NCBI GenBank assembly: GCA_037043455.1
Contig: JAWPHD010005105.1
Coordinates: forward strand, 62,001 to 126,000
Length of the DNA: 64,000 nucleotides
Direction of reading: 5' to 3'
Source: Cyrtodaria siliqua
Taxonomy: Eukaryota; Mollusca; Bivalvia; Adapedonta; Hiatellidae
Shown one piece after another: positions 11,395 through 23,705 of this stretch. Position numbers and translations under genes: made by a program. The notes under the pieces are model-generated. The model saw only the letters and a program-made list of their open reading frames with translations, was not told where the DNA came from and searched no databases. Numbering within the stretch: the stretch's first letter is position 1; every line of letters begins with the position of its first letter.

Positions 11395-12045
11395 AAGGAC
11401 CCATACGAACACTACACAGGAACCTATTGCTCCCATTTGTGTCTGTTCCGACTAATGAAGAAGATGAAGAAGGAAGAAAAGTAGTTGAGCCAAGACGAAA
11501 GCCAACGACAAGGACAAGGAGATATGCACAGACTGCAATCTCGGAAACAGATCTGAGACGGAGTCGGATTCTAGTTCTCAGCCCTATGTTATTCATCAAC
11601 ATAGAAGCCCGACTCGGACATATACCAGACGGAGAACTAACCGTAACACAACGGGCGCATCAGATAGAGTTGATGAGAGTGCCCCTGTAATTCATCAAAA
11701 TGAGAATGACCTAGAGTCTAGAGACTCGGCTCACTCTCAGACAGGTATAGACGAAAGTCGCAGTGTAAATGAATTTTTAGCGGAAGCACAGGATGTTCGG
11801 GCTCAATCTAACGATAACACTGCACTGAGAGATCATAAGTCTGGCAGCCCAGCTGTGAGGCTGAGTCCCCCAGTAAGCCATAGAAGTATTGACTCAGTAG
11901 TGAATGAGGGAGCAGAAAGCAACATCTCATTAGAAGATCCTCTTGGCAGCCCAGCTGTCAGGCAGAGTCCTACAGTAAGCCACAGCAGTACTGGTTCAGT
12001 GGTGGATGAAAGACCAGAAAGCAGCAACTCACCAGAGGAAAGCGT
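11395..12045 (+). pseudogene. C-terminal tail of gypsy A Pol
   Basis: After the integrase deletion, a frame starting near 11400 reads GPIRTLHRNLLLPFVSVPT, a motif found after the integrase core in animal gypsy elements, followed by a charged and low-complexity tail. The frame is broken near 11688. Another segment from 11855 reads into the 3' LTR. The last 200 bp consist of a 102 bp tandem duplication. The function of this tail is unknown. Confidence 0.7.
11842..12045 (+). repeat. 102 bp tandem duplication in the Pol tail
   Basis: TGGCAGCCCAGCTGT at 11842 recurs at 11944, and similarity continues for the full 102 bp with substitutions only. Because 102 is a multiple of three, the duplication keeps the reading frame. 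Each unit encodes a Ser-rich acidic segment beginning GSPAVR. Confidence 0.85.
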
Positions 12046-14346
12046 TGACATTCCCTCCCCTAACCTAAACCAGATCATTTCCTGTTCTACCTTTTCTGAA
12101 AATGTCTTATTTTTTCGTGAATATACATTTTTCGTGCCCGTTTTGAACTTGGTACCTGCATTTCACTCTTTCAGAGGCTATTCAAAATGGCGGCGACACA
12201 GAAAAACACCCAGCCTAGGGCCAGTCAGTCGCACGCCATAAACCCCACTTCTGTCACACACTGTCACTATAACTAAATTGTAAATTGAATTGAACTGTTG
12301 TATTTCCATTTCCACAGTCCAAACGATGTGCTAAAAATAGTTCACATTATTATTTGTGTATTCAAAGGTCAAATTATGCTGATGCATACACACAGACAGA
12401 TTGATGGATTATTTGTACCAACCTCCGCGCAGTGATATTGTAGCCAATAATCCCTGCCACCACACTAATCACGTGACGATAGCTGAGGCCATGTGATTAC
12501 AGAAAACGGCGATACTTTAGGTAATGCTTGGTACAGCAAACTCTTGCCGTAACCAACAGGCAATTGACAATAACATCGATCATCACCTTCGAGAAGATGT
12601 TGAAAACATTCAACCTGTTTTGGATTGGTTGTAATCTCTTTATTAAATGTACGTACAGTTTCTGTAATGTTCTCAACGGAATATATGTTTGTTTACAAGT
12701 ACTGTAACTTAGTAACCGGTGTGCATATTCGCTAAAATTGATTTTTTTTATATAAATAAATTATTTTTGTAACCAGATACCGTTTTTCACACTTTTTCCT
12801 ATATGTCCTATATCATGGACAAAGCAAGTTAAAATATTGGCCTAAACAATATTTAACCAAAAAACTTAACTTAGCTGGATTTCAGCTATAAATATGTGTG
12901 GTGGCAGTGATTTCTGTAACAGAAAGGGGAAGTAACCACTACGGGGAGTTTGTATTTGTACAGGAGTGGAATTAAATCGTTAGACCTTTATCGAAAAAGT
13001 GATCGTATATAATTTCAAGTTTTACATGATTGACTTGAGCGAGTGCGTAGTTTACAAACTACAAATAAATAGATTTATCATCTATGTCAGAGAATTAAAA
13101 TTGAAAGTGAAACACACCAAGCAAATGTGTCATGGCATGGATTGTCTGTAGCCTGTTTAGGGATTTGTGTAAGTAAATACACTTTTAATTACTGTAGGAC
13201 AAGTGTTTAACGTTGAAACATATGAAATAATGGTGGTTCATATAAATTAACTTAATTCTGATCATTTTAGAAAACATGAGTGATGAATGATTGATGAAAA
13301 TGTAAGCCTTGAAAATACTATTTGTTCATGAATGCCACCTGTGTCTGTGACTTACATTTTGGACAGTATCCAGAAAGCACCACATTCAATTCCAGTTGTG
13401 TTTTAAGTAAAATATTATGGAATATCATTAAGAAAGTTGAACATAGTTATTAATTTAAAAATAAATGGAACAATATGTTATTTTTTCAAGTCTGCTTAGG
13501 AGAAGTGTCAGTGTGCAGTGTGTTACCACAGCCTGTTTTCACCAAGTCATTTCCCAGTCTCCCTGTAATCTGTATAACTACATAAAGAGCCTTGTGTAAG
13601 CCAGTGTGTAGGTAACATATGCTTTATTTCCAGTATTTAAGTGTTAGCTATACACATATACTATTATTACTTCTAATAAGTTTATCCACAGGTTTTGGAC
13701 ATTATTAATATCCAATTAGTTGATGTCCCTTTAAGATCGTTTGTTTGTAAATGTTAGTCTTGTCCAATGTACGTTTGTGTTGTACCTTGTTCTGTACTGT
13801 GAATGTCATGTGACGTCATGTAAATAAAGTGAGTACGTAGGCACGGGTATTAGACCAGTAAAACTAGTTATGATAGTATTAGGGTGTGACAGTTTGAGGT
13901 TTGAGATGTATTCACTGCACGTGTAACATTTTACCCATAATCCCACATAACAACCTCTAACCCCGCCTTATTCCGCCCAGCGATTAGACATTTTCCTACA
14001 TGCGGTATCCGAGAGAAGTCGGGTGACTGAACTCAGTATACTAATAAGATATATATTAGAATTGTTCTACCTCTGAACATATGTCTATGATATTCTATCA
14101 AGCCGTTGTCAAGTGCTGGTGCATTGTTTTATCATAAATGAATATTGTTGAATTATTGAATTGTTGTATTGTATGAATTACTGAAATAATGAACCGGTAA
14201 CGGAAATTGTATTTCATATATTCCGGTATTAGATATTCGTTTCATTGTTTCAGGTTTCAATAGATCATTTAACTCTATTGCGTCACGTAATAAAAGAACA
14301 GAAAACTAGAATGGCTTCAATTGATAAATCGAACCAATAGTACACA
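12046..14346 (+). repeat. 3' LTR of gypsy A
   Basis: Direct repeat of 2815-5123. A short purine run, AGAGGAAAG at 12034-12042, precedes it and may be the polypurine tract. The copy ends GAACCAATAGTACACA at 14346. An extra segment of about 40 bp around 14160-14205 is absent from the left copy. Confidence 0.9.
12516..12686 (-). pseudogene. RecQ-helicase-like fragment in the 3' LTR
   Basis: Second copy of the helicase exon-like fragment at 3324-3494. The start codon is changed (ATG to ATA at 12686-12684), while the encoded motif LPVGYGKSLLYQ and the candidate donor are the same. Presence in both LTRs means the fragment was in the LTR before this copy inserted. Confidence 0.65.
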
Positions 14347-14594
14347 CAACTTCAAAACATCTATGAATTTATCAATGTATATTCTTTGCAAAATATGTGG
14401 CATTGTGCAACTGCACTTAGTCTCATACTTCTTATACTAAAAATAAAAAATGAATGAATGGTGTTTTACAGCACATCGACACATAAATAGGTCATATTGT
14501 GCGAAGTACGGATGTAAAATGAAACAAACAAAATAAAAACATCCTTGTATTACATCTAAAATATTGAACTTAACCAGGACCCTGACTTAACATA

Positions 14595-14880
14595 ATGTGC
14601 CGGCATGGCCCAGCGATAGAATGGTGGACGATAGCAATCTGGAGCTTCCGGGTTCAAGTCACACATGAACCACTGAGTTTCGTCTGTGTTTTCGGACTAT
14701 ACAATTTCCCTCAGCCTTGTTTGTTCCTCAGCCTCGTTTGTTGGATTGGGATTGAAAGTGGGGGTCTTTCCTTCGAGCACGATAAAGAACCATAGAAATA
14801 TATTCATTAGTAAGAGTAAGGCAGGTTCTCAAATTCCTATGTGTCCTCCTTCCCCTCTCTGGGGCGGCTCTAAATAAGAT
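14595..14880 (+). mobile_element. tRNA-derived SINE, near full length
   Basis: The 5' part is tRNA-like: an A-box region TGGCCCAGCGATAGAATGG and a B-box GGGTTCAAGTC at 14652-14662, the internal pol III promoter elements. The body contains GATAAAGAACCATAGAAAT and CCCCTCTCTGGGGCGGCTC. Related tails occur at 15055-15125, 20985-21215 (-), 34555-34720 (-) and 63432-63565, which identifies a dispersed family. The family name is not known to me. Confidence 0.75.
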
Positions 14881-15632
14881 ATACCGGTAATGTGTTAATA
14901 AGCCGAAAACGATTTTTTTTTTAATTCATCGTACGTGTTAAAATGTTCTAGTAATCACTAATGATCTACATATTTCAATTCTACAACTGGTTAACTATTT
15001 AAGTTGAAACGAAATCTGGTTACGGTAAACAAAATTTGTATCATTTTTTTCATTTTCCTATATATGCCCTTCTCCTCTCTCAAGGGCGGCTCTAAATGAC
15101 ATATAATGTGTTGTTGAGCCAACTTTAAAAGGCCAGATTATTTTTTTTCGGTTCTTAGACCCTCCAACCCATTTTTTTTGTAAATGAATAACAAAAAAAT
15201 AAATTCAACAGGTTTTTTTTTTATCACAAAAAAACGGTAAGAAAAGTAACCGGGGATACCCGTATTTTAGTCCCGCATTTCAAACCACCAGTGATCATGT
15301 TAAACAATTAAAGTAAAATTAGAAGGTCATGTTATATATTATTTTTTTTCTGGTCAATGATCCCACCATGTTCTGTTCAATTTATATAATTCAACTCACC
15401 AACGTGTTACCTATTTAAGTTGAAACCAACATATGTATGGTTAAACAGAATCTGTATCATTTTTATTTTCAGAGTCCCTGATGTCCTGAGACGCTGGGAG
15501 TTAGCTGTAAAATGTTACTGAAGTCACAAAATATGGGAGGATTTTATTGAAACAAGTGTCTAGTCAGATATATAATAACTTTTTACCGAATCAGAAATAT
15601 CTGAACGAACAAGAATAGAATAATGCGACGGT
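14881..15632. other. AT-rich DNA with a partial SINE tail
   Basis: No gene. 15055-15125 repeats the SINE tail (TCTCAAGGGCGGCTCTAAAT). Stretches such as TATTTAAGTTGAAAC occur near 14995 and 15412, a short direct repeat about 415 bp apart in otherwise simple DNA. Confidence 0.5.
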
Positions 15633-15714
15633 GTAAAATTGATAACTGCGGTCTGAATCGAAATTTTTACAAAAAGAAAATGGCGGCGTTTTGTGATTCA
15701 GTTATCAATTTTAC
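15633..15714. repeat. Hairpin with 16 bp arms
   Basis: GTAAAATTGATAACTG at 15633-15648 is matched by its reverse complement at 15699-15714. Size and shape suit a small MITE remnant or a foldback; no target duplication was seen. Confidence 0.7.
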
Positions 15715-15784
15715 GCCTACCTAGTTTTACAGGAGTGAACACTTTTTGTAAAATGTCAGTTTTGGATTACGTCGTCAATACGTA

Positions 15785-15842
15785 GAATATGTTTACACGT
15801 TGGTAAACGTTGAGAATATGTTTACACGTTGGTAAACGTTGA
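15785..15842. repeat. 29 bp tandem duplication
   Basis: Two consecutive 29 bp units, each containing the imperfect dyad GTTTACACGTTGGTAAAC. No difference was seen between them, so the duplication is recent. Confidence 0.85.
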
Positions 15843-16215
15843 ATCCACTGAGTTTTGATAGCGATATCTGATGCAGGGTGTTCACACTGGGATAAACAAT
15901 TGGAAATATACACAGGTTAACGTAATGAAGGAAACAGTTGACTGTCTTAGAACTCTGCAGGCAAATAACACGTGAGTTCAAATGTGTACATGTACAACTC
16001 TTTTTTTTGGTTTGTTCATGCAGTGTTTTCTTGAAATTTGCAAGCACATCGATGGTGTTAATGTTGACAAACTGTGTAAATAGTAAACATAACTGGATCA
16101 GCCGTGACAGTTGTTGATTTCATTGAATTATTCATATGATTCCTCTCTCAGAATCATTCTTGTTTGTATAACAAGACCTGTAGCCATAGACATGAGGCCC
16201 TTCCAAGGGTGATCC

Positions 16216-16342
16216 TAATCCGAGCCTTCTCTGACCTTACCAGCCCTTTTTACGATTTTTGATATTTCATCTGGCTGTGTATAAAGCCACAATTTTTTTT
16301 TTAAAAAAAAAAGGCTTTTAGGGTCAGAGAAGGCTCGGATTA
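16216..16342. mobile_element. Short MITE flanked by TA (Tc1/mariner-like)
   Basis: ATCCGAGCCTTCTCTGACC (from 16218) and its exact reverse complement (ending 16340) form 19 bp terminal inverted repeats. Each end is bordered by TA (16216-16217, 16341-16342), the target duplicated by Tc1/mariner-type transposases. The 123 bp interior has a T-run followed by an A-run and no coding capacity. Confidence 0.7.
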
Positions 16343-17486
16343 TGGTGGTCCATGTGATCCCCATAACGTTTTGCTTTGTTCCTCAAAAATATGTTTCCTT
16401 GTTCCCCAAAACCGCTGAGAGACCCCCAGCCCTGAACCCTGTGAAGGGATACACCTTATGGTATGCATGTATTGGCCAGTGTCAAACCCCACATATGCTG
16501 CATGGCCATGGGACACAGCAATTCCTAAACCACATCCCTGCCACCCCCTTCTCTACATTTACCCACAGGCAGCTGACGCATACCCTCCCCATGGACTTTT
16601 TACCCTTCTTTGATGCGGCCTGTAAAAGGCTCATTCCCCACTCTCATTTCTTTTAATAGCATGCAGACTTCCCCACTTTTTAAACTTACATTTGAAATTT
16701 CATTCCCCATTTATGTATTCCACCCACAATTAAGAGCAAAAGGCCCCTTCCCAAAAACTGGTAAAAAGGCCCAGGCCCCTACTGCCCCCACCACTATCCC
16801 CAACCCCTACCCCTCTCTTCTACGTCCCTCCCGCATATTTTCTCTACAAACCCTACTTAAAATGTGTTCAATGAAATGCTAAATACTGCAACACTTGGTT
16901 TTCAATTAAAAACAAAATATACACTGCATTCCAGTTCTATGTTATGTGATTGACTCCGCTAAAGTGATTTGTGTACCATGAACAGGGCTTTTTTACCTTA
17001 TGTAACAGAGACACCTCTAAAAGGCCTCTTTCCCAATTGAGAACTTGACTGTTTTTTTTCCCAATTGTGGCAGAAATATTTGCCAATCAGAAAGCAGCAG
17101 TGTCTCAGAATTTGAGAAAAAGCATTAATTCTGCAATGTGTTTTTGTCTGTGGAGTCAGTTCTGACTGAGAAACAGTAATTATAATAACCGTTGGCTGAA
17201 AATATAAATAAAGCATAGTATTGTCAAATTTACTTAATTGGTAAAATCTTACATCTTTCCCAAAATGAGAAATAAGCTCGTATATTTTCCCCAAAATGGA
17301 CAGGCCTGAACCTCTTCCAATTTTGTGGAAAAAAGCCCTGATGAACAAATTTCTAAGTAACAGTACATAGAAATAAGAATTGAATACATAGATCTATCTA
17401 ATTATTATTTAATTTCAGCGAAATGTTCAGATCCAAATGAAATTTGGCAATTGCGTTTATACACTGTGTCATTATTTTTTTCATAG
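16343..17486. other. Intergenic DNA, pyrimidine-rich in part
   Basis: No gene supported. 16640-16850 is C/T-rich on the plus strand. Short frames at 16342-16656, 16610-16882 and 16998-17348 (-) have no recognisable domain and look like chance frames. Confidence 0.45.
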
Positions 17487-18500
17487 GGAGACATCAGTCT
17501 CACAGACATGATGCCTGCATCTTACATATTCTGATCTGAAATGCGACTCTTGTTTGGATGAGGTGAGGTTGGAGGAGCTCACAAAAACAAGATGGATTTC
17601 ATAGAGGTTTGTAAGCAGAACTTATTTGTATGGTGGGGAAGCATTTCACATCAATGCCAAAAACATAATAAAATAATAATAATTAAATAAATCAAGTTAA
17701 AACACCTGGTAACCTTACCTTGAAAGGTGGAACTGAGAGACAGTATAATGTAAAGCATGAACAGGATCTTAAACAATACATACATTCTCAGTATTAAAAA
17801 AACAAAACATTTGGTAATCTTTTTCAGTAAATTTTATATTGACTAAGACCGGATTAAATATACAGGTCTGTGTTTACTGTATTAAACCAGATAAACTCCC
17901 TTAATACACTGCTGACTCCTCTTTTTATTGGGAATAAAATAATAATCAGTCATTCTGAGGTAAAAAAATAATATAATCTGTTTGAATATGTTTAAGCCTG
18001 CAGCCAGTCAGATTTTTCTTTATTTAATGTTCTTGTGGTCTGAATATAATTCATGGAGTAAAAAAATGATAACAAGTAAATATTTGATACCAAATAAATA
18101 TACTGGCCCACTTATTTGTTCTATATAAAATACATATTTTGTATATTATTAAAAGTGATCAAGTTTTAGCATTTCATGTACAGCAGTTATTTAAGTTGTA
18201 ATACTCAAGTGTTTGCATTTTCTTTATTTTTCAGACAAGATGCTGCCATTTTCACAACACAAGGTTACGGTATACAACTGTAGTGGATCAAAGTATTGAA
18301 GAATAAATTGAATGGATTATCTTGAACTACATCTACAGTTCTTGTTCTCAACACTAATTGACAATCAAGTTTTTCACAAGGATCTGTGCATGCTGGTTTC
18401 CTCCCACATGCATTTAGCGCTGTCATCCATGCCAATGAGAGTGATGTGAAAAGTAGTTTTGATTATTTAATACTCAATAAAAAAACACTCATCATTCCAT
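17487..18500 (+). other. Possible spliced non-coding transcript (speculative)
   Basis: Two splice-like segments in series: an acceptor TTTTTTTCATAG ending at 17486 and a donor GAG|GTGAGG at 17562/17563 bound a 76 bp candidate exon. A strong acceptor TTCTTTATTTTTCAG ends at 18234 and is followed by a stretch with an AATAAA signal at 18476-18481. No protein frame fits. This is inference from splice-like motifs that also occur by chance in AT-rich DNA. Confidence 0.18.
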
Positions 18501-20548
18501 TTGAGACGTTGAAGTACACAGTTTTATTGAACTGACTGTTACGTGTACATATAACGGAGAATACATGTGAGAATACATGTTGATGGTGAACTATGTTCAA
18601 GTCCTGTGACACAACTAACATATTAATTATGGACCTTAAAGGGACACACAGAAATCTTGATTTGTTGAAAAGCTAACAACTCGCAGCGTCCCATTAGTTT
18701 TTCTATATAATTCACATTTTTGCAATCATTAATATTAATACTAGAATAGTGCAAAGCTAATAATTATTATTATATTACTAAACTGTTGATAATATTGCAC
18801 CAATAATTTATACATTTCACTCACAGCCATTACCAGATTATATGTTTGACATGCCTATTAAACAAATGATCACTTTTTTCAGTTGAATGACTTATGAATT
18901 CATTAAACCTGAGTATATCCAACATTTAAACTACACTTGACCTCCCTATAATATATATATCTGTGCCAGTGGACATGGCAGACGCTTAGGGATCACGTTA
19001 AGCTCTGTCAGGTCTCATGTAAGATCCTCTGTTACCTTGTCACAGGATGACCTTAGTGGTTGGGCTAACTAAGGAAAGAATCAATGACGGTGAATGCACT
19101 AACATAAGTTTAATGCAACTTTTAAAATATGTTTAATTTATATACAATTATCTAAAAAAAACAAGCGAATACACAAATGAACTATGAAAAGAATGTTCTT
19201 AAACAATACATTGTTATAAATACTGAATGTATAAGACACTTAAATACTGAATGTATAAGACACTTAAGTGTTGTTAAAGCTATAACAATGTTGATCTATG
19301 ATCTAGCGTGATAACTGTGATGCGCAAGAGCTCATGAAGATGATGATGCGCGAATTGCCTTCTGTAAGGGTTGATGACGCGATGTAATGATAGTTAACCT
19401 CCACTGAGATTGTGAGTGATGTTCCTTCAGTGAGGACTGATGACGGGCCCACCTTGTGTCCCGGGGGTTGTCGCTAATAAAACCTGGCCATGCTGCGCAG
19501 GTACGGGGACCGTCTCCAACGCTCGTTACGTTAATCGTGGAAGCTTAGCTCCACTCCGGAATATCCAAACATGGATGGCTTATATCCTGGATGGCTTAGG
19601 CTGTAATTATACATACGTTTTAGATGTCGGTTGACAAACATAACAATCTTGCATAATTATCATTACCCAATCAAATCAGTATTTAATAAATATATGTAAG
19701 CTGTACTAATGATGAGTAGCAATGTATACATATTCTACAACGCCATGTATACGCCATGTACGTCGCTGTTAATCAATGCCCCTAATACATGTCATATAAA
19801 CATTATCAAATCACTCGTATATTACACTCTCTGAGTTATGCATGCACGCATGTCAACTATTGACCACATTATACAACGCTATGCATACGCGTCTAACGTT
19901 TATCCTAGTCACTCATCTCATTGTTAACTAATGTTAACAATCGTGTATTACAATTTTGCCGTTTAAGGAAGATAGACCTAAACGTTTACATGCATTAGCA
20001 CAAAACTAAACTTATGACACGGCCTCTCTGGCGGCCACTTAAAATGTGCACGCTTTTACGTGTTACATGAATATATCCTGAATTTGTTTCAACTCGAACA
20101 ATAGATTAGGGTGTAACTGATAACTTACAAGAGCCAATACGCTCTACCCGTGACATTTTGTGACATACCTATGTTCATGAAACACACATTTTCGTCTTAC
20201 TCTATGAAAATATGGATAAAGTTCTTCCTTAGCAATTATTCAATGCTATTTATTTTGGCAAAGTTGTGGTTAGAGCATAATATTATGTACATTGAATATG
20301 AAAATGAAACGCATTACGTATTTGAATAGACGCTTATAGTCTTCCGGACCGCCTCCAATCCATTTAAAATAAATCAGGAATGATAAATGTCCTTGCTGAC
20401 AAAAGCACATGACAGACTTCCGTGTTATAATACATGATGCTGTTTTTCATGCTTTTCTCATTTTGGCGACCATCTTAAAGTTTTAAGTACGTTAGAAAAT
20501 TAAAAAATAGAAGAAGGTGCACAGTAGCCGATTTATAAGTTAAATATA
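18501..20548. other. Intergenic DNA, no gene seen
   Basis: AT-rich and featureless apart from a 24 bp tandem duplication at 19218-19265 (unit AATACTGAATGTATAAGACA plus four bases). A 64-codon frame at 19440-19634 in a GC-richer patch has no known motif. Confidence 0.45.
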
Positions 20549-20875
20549 GTAAGGCCAAACAAAAAAATAGGTGTGTTTCCTAGTGCATGCTCTAAAAAAA
20601 TATAGTCGGTCGGTAGGCATTTTCTTTTCCTTGTTTTCTTATTTGTTTTTGGAGCAAGATATTGTGAGATTCTACATGTATTTATATCATAAACCCCATT
20701 CAAGTTGATGATACAGCTGAAAGTTTCTCTGTGATGTCAGTTTACCTCGATATATTGTGATAAATCATTGTTCAAACAAATATATATTTTTTTTCATAAA
20801 AGGTTTTAGGGTCGGCCCCTTAAAAATAGGGTCGGTCGGGCCACCGGAAACACAGGTAATTTTTTTTTGGCCTAC
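20549..20875. mobile_element. ~330 bp MITE with GGCC(A)n TIRs
   Basis: GTAAGGCCAAACAAAAAAAT at 20549 and the reverse complement of the right end (GTAGGCCAAAAAAAAATTAC, ending 20875) form imperfect terminal inverted repeats that continue into GTGTTTCC. TATA (or TA) borders both ends (20545-20548, 20876-20879). GTCGGTCGG near the left side and the GGGTCGGTCGGG block at 20829 are also related. No coding capacity. Confidence 0.72.
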
Positions 20876-20984
20876 TATAAATAAGTAAATATATAATGTT
20901 AATAGCTCTTATTTATCCCATGTTGAGACGACACACAAGCTAGACCACGAGACAATATACGTTTTAATTGAATTGAATGTTGTT

Positions 20985-21215
20985 TAACGGCTCATCAACA
21001 CAGTATAGGTTATTTAGAGCCGCCCCAGAGAGAGGGGAAGGAATACATATAAATCTGGGAACCTGCCCTAATCTTGTTATCGAACAGATTCCTATGGTTC
21101 TTTAACGTGCTCGGAGGATAAACCGATACACGTCCGGTTTACGTCCCCATCCGACGGACGAGACTAAGGGAAAGTGTCCTGGTCATCGCTAACCCGGCCG
21201 AATCCGAATTTTATT
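20985..21215 (-). mobile_element. SINE fragment, minus strand
   Basis: Reverse-complement relative of the SINE at 14595-14880. It shares the CCCCTCTCTCTGGGGCGGCTC block (here GAGCCGCCCCAGAGAGAGGG), GTTCTTTAACGTGCTCGGAG and a GGTTTACGTCCCCATCCGACG block. 63432-63565 carries the same order on the plus strand. Confidence 0.75.
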
Positions 21216-23544
21216 GAGAAAAAAAAAATCTACAAAAGGATACCAAGTTTGGGGTTATTACCCTCGCGAGCCTATTTACCCTATAGACTGTAGGGTTCTG
21301 CCCATCCCTTACTGATTGGTACTAATATAGTTTCATAAAATATGGTAGGTGTTTTTGTCGTAGCTCTGCGTAAGCACGGACCCTACGCCTAACTCGGAAA
21401 TCGGATATGTAAAAAGTCCATCAGAGTTTTATAACTCTGAAATATACGCCAGAACGCGCATTGTAACATCAAAAAAACATAATACGGGTAGCATGACCCC
21501 GAACCCCTCTAGGATAAATTAACGGAGTATGGGCGGGAGTGACCCCGAACCCCACTAATATGAGTTAAACTGTGTGTGTGGTGGCGGTGGGGTAGGGGTG
21601 CAGCAGGGTACACATACATGTAAGTGGTCGATTGCCAATCATGTGTTCTTGGTATCTCAGATGTAAAGGCGCTGGCACGGTTTAATACACAGATTGTTTC
21701 AAAGATGCTATTTCACAGACTTTCAAAAAAGAGGCCTCGGTTACACAGTGGAAAAGGCGTTGAACCTAAGGAGCTGGAGCCCTGGTGATGGCATGTCTAA
21801 TGGGACTATTCACCCTTCTTACCTCCCTCTGGGGTCGCTGTTCAAATCAATAAAGCCCTAGTTCATATTATATTTGCGTCGACAATCCAAATGGCCTTTA
21901 AAATACATTTAAAATCATAGTTCGCATTCTAGATTAATTCTGTCCATTTAAAAAAAATGTGCTGGGTGGGGGTTGGGCGGGGTTGGATGGGTCGAAAGGA
22001 TAATAGCCAATGATACTTTTTTTAAAGGGCTCTTCGACCAAAATAAATAAATAAAAACACACGTCCTTTCGAAGATTTAAAAAATTGTCCGCGTACACCT
22101 TTTCACCCTGTGATTATACTAGTACAAGCATTGTGACGTCACAATTCTGTGTTGGAATTTGGTCTTTGGGGAAACACGGTATTGATTTTTTTGCAATATT
22201 TTCAATAACATTCGAATTTAAAATATATCATGTTAGCATAAATATTTTGTCTCTTATCGACTGTCTGTTCACTACAATATATCAGGTAATTTCATAATTT
22301 ATCACATACAGAGCTGACCGATGTATTGCATGCCGTATTCCATGCCGTGTAACAAAACTACACAAAAATGACGCTCGAAACGCTTGCGTAAAACAGTGAC
22401 CAAACGTTTTTTTGGGTAAAAAAAAGTACTTTTTTCAAATTCGCTTGAAAATTCACATTCTGCCAGAGGTAGGAATAAACTCATCGTTCATGTTCTTGTC
22501 TTTTTTCTCGCTGTTAAAATCTTCATACAAATCGAGATACAAAATAAAAAAATTGAAGTCGATCGATAAACAGCTGACATTTTGCTCTTTCGCATGTTTG
22601 TTGACTGAAATAATTTGCACAATAACACAACATATACCTAAATTTATTTTTAAAAGTAGGCCATGAAAATGATGGTTATTTTATAAAGAAATGGCTCGTA
22701 TACATTATGTTTTAATTGTAGTGATAAAAATATGATTCTGAAAGTTTTTTGTATGAAGCACACGGTTGAAGAGAGTCTCACTTTTCTGTGTGTAATTTTA
22801 TGAACGGTCATGAAACGTTTTTTTGGGTAGAAAAAAGTACCTTTTCCAGGCCTGTAAAGGAAAACTTTTACTTGACTTTAATGCTTTCGTCTTTTTTCTC
22901 GCTATAAAAACAAACTGTAAGTATCAATTTGATTAAAAGCTAAAATTTCACATAAATTTTGGAAACGATCGGTAATTTGTAAAAGCCTAGAAATCGTATT
23001 TTTAATAAAAAAGAATCGACAAAACACGTAAAAACTTAAAATTCATTCTGTAACAAACGAATTGATGCATTTGTTTATGTGTGTCATCATTGTACATTGT
23101 CAGTTGAATACAGTTTACATCACTGGTGTCATTTTGACCGCCATCCTGAAATCTGCTCAAAACGCAGTTTGTTTACGTTTTTTGCGCGTGACGTTTTTAA
23201 GTATATATCCCTCCGCGGCGGCTTGGCGCAACCACTGTTAAGACCTTAATATGTACCTTAAATGTTTATTGTTTACCATCGAATGGTGAGGCGGCATATG
23301 GTGTTAGTCATCTGTGCGTCTAAATCCTTCCACAGATTTTAACCAATTATTTCGAAACTTTACATGATGTTTATCTATGTCAGATGTCAAGAGGTGCATA
23401 TCGATTTTATTTATGAATATTCTTGCATTGTACAATTTTCCACGGATTGTTTTCAGTGCGGTCATTCGTTTCCCATGGACATATTGAGTTGTGGATATGT
23501 TCAGTTGCCCTCTTTATATTTGTATATATTCTCATTTTTACCTC
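21216..23544. other. Intergenic DNA with an internal direct repeat
   Basis: No gene. 21560-21620 is G-rich. A diverged direct repeat is visible: an AAACGTTTTTTTGGGTA block at about 22404 followed by CTTGTCTTTTTTCTCGCT at 22495, and the same pair at about 22815 and 22888, roughly 400 bp apart. The two copies are otherwise strongly diverged. Confidence 0.5.
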
Positions 23545-23705
23545 TCACGTCTGCGGGTTCAAATCCCACTGGGAGCTCAACTTGTAGCTGAGAAAGTGTC
23601 GATTCTTACGGATTGCAGAAAGTATACAGTACTGATTCTACCCAGGAAATATGGCCTAAAAGGTGCTATAATGACATAAAACACCATTCAACTTTAAAAA
23701 TATAA
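23545..23705 (+). mobile_element. SINE 3' portion with tRNA B-box
   Basis: TGCGGGTTCAAATCCCACTG at 23551-23570 contains a canonical B-box (GGTTCAAATCC). It is followed by GGGAGCTCAACTTGTAGCTG, GTGTCGATTCTTACGGATTG and CTACCCAGGAAATATGGCC. The 5' tRNA half and A-box are missing. A relative lies in reverse at 63645-63790. Confidence 0.7.

Larger units (their letters stand above)
2815..14346 (+). mobile_element. Ty3/gypsy LTR retrotransposon A, complete but dead
   Basis: Two long direct repeats (about 2872-5118 and 12066-14341) flank a leader, gag, protease, reverse transcriptase, RNase H and integrase in the Ty3/gypsy order. The element is about 11.5 kb. Every coding module is interrupted: a nonsense codon in gag, frameshifts in gag, RT and integrase, a stop in protease, and a large deletion in integrase. 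It cannot supply its own proteins. The gag type, a PNMA-like capsid region followed by a charged RGG tail, is known from animal gypsy lineages. No clear target-site duplication was found; the outer LTR edges differ between copies (57 versus 20 bp before the shared sequence), so the left boundary is uncertain. Confidence 0.93.

Noticed and set aside
11833..12078. 81-codon minus-strand frame
   Set aside because: Shadow of the duplicated Pol tail; the repeat keeps the antisense frame open too.
14595..14670. A functional tRNA gene
   Set aside because: A and B boxes are present, but the cloverleaf acceptor and anticodon arms do not close and the sequence continues into a dispersed SINE body.
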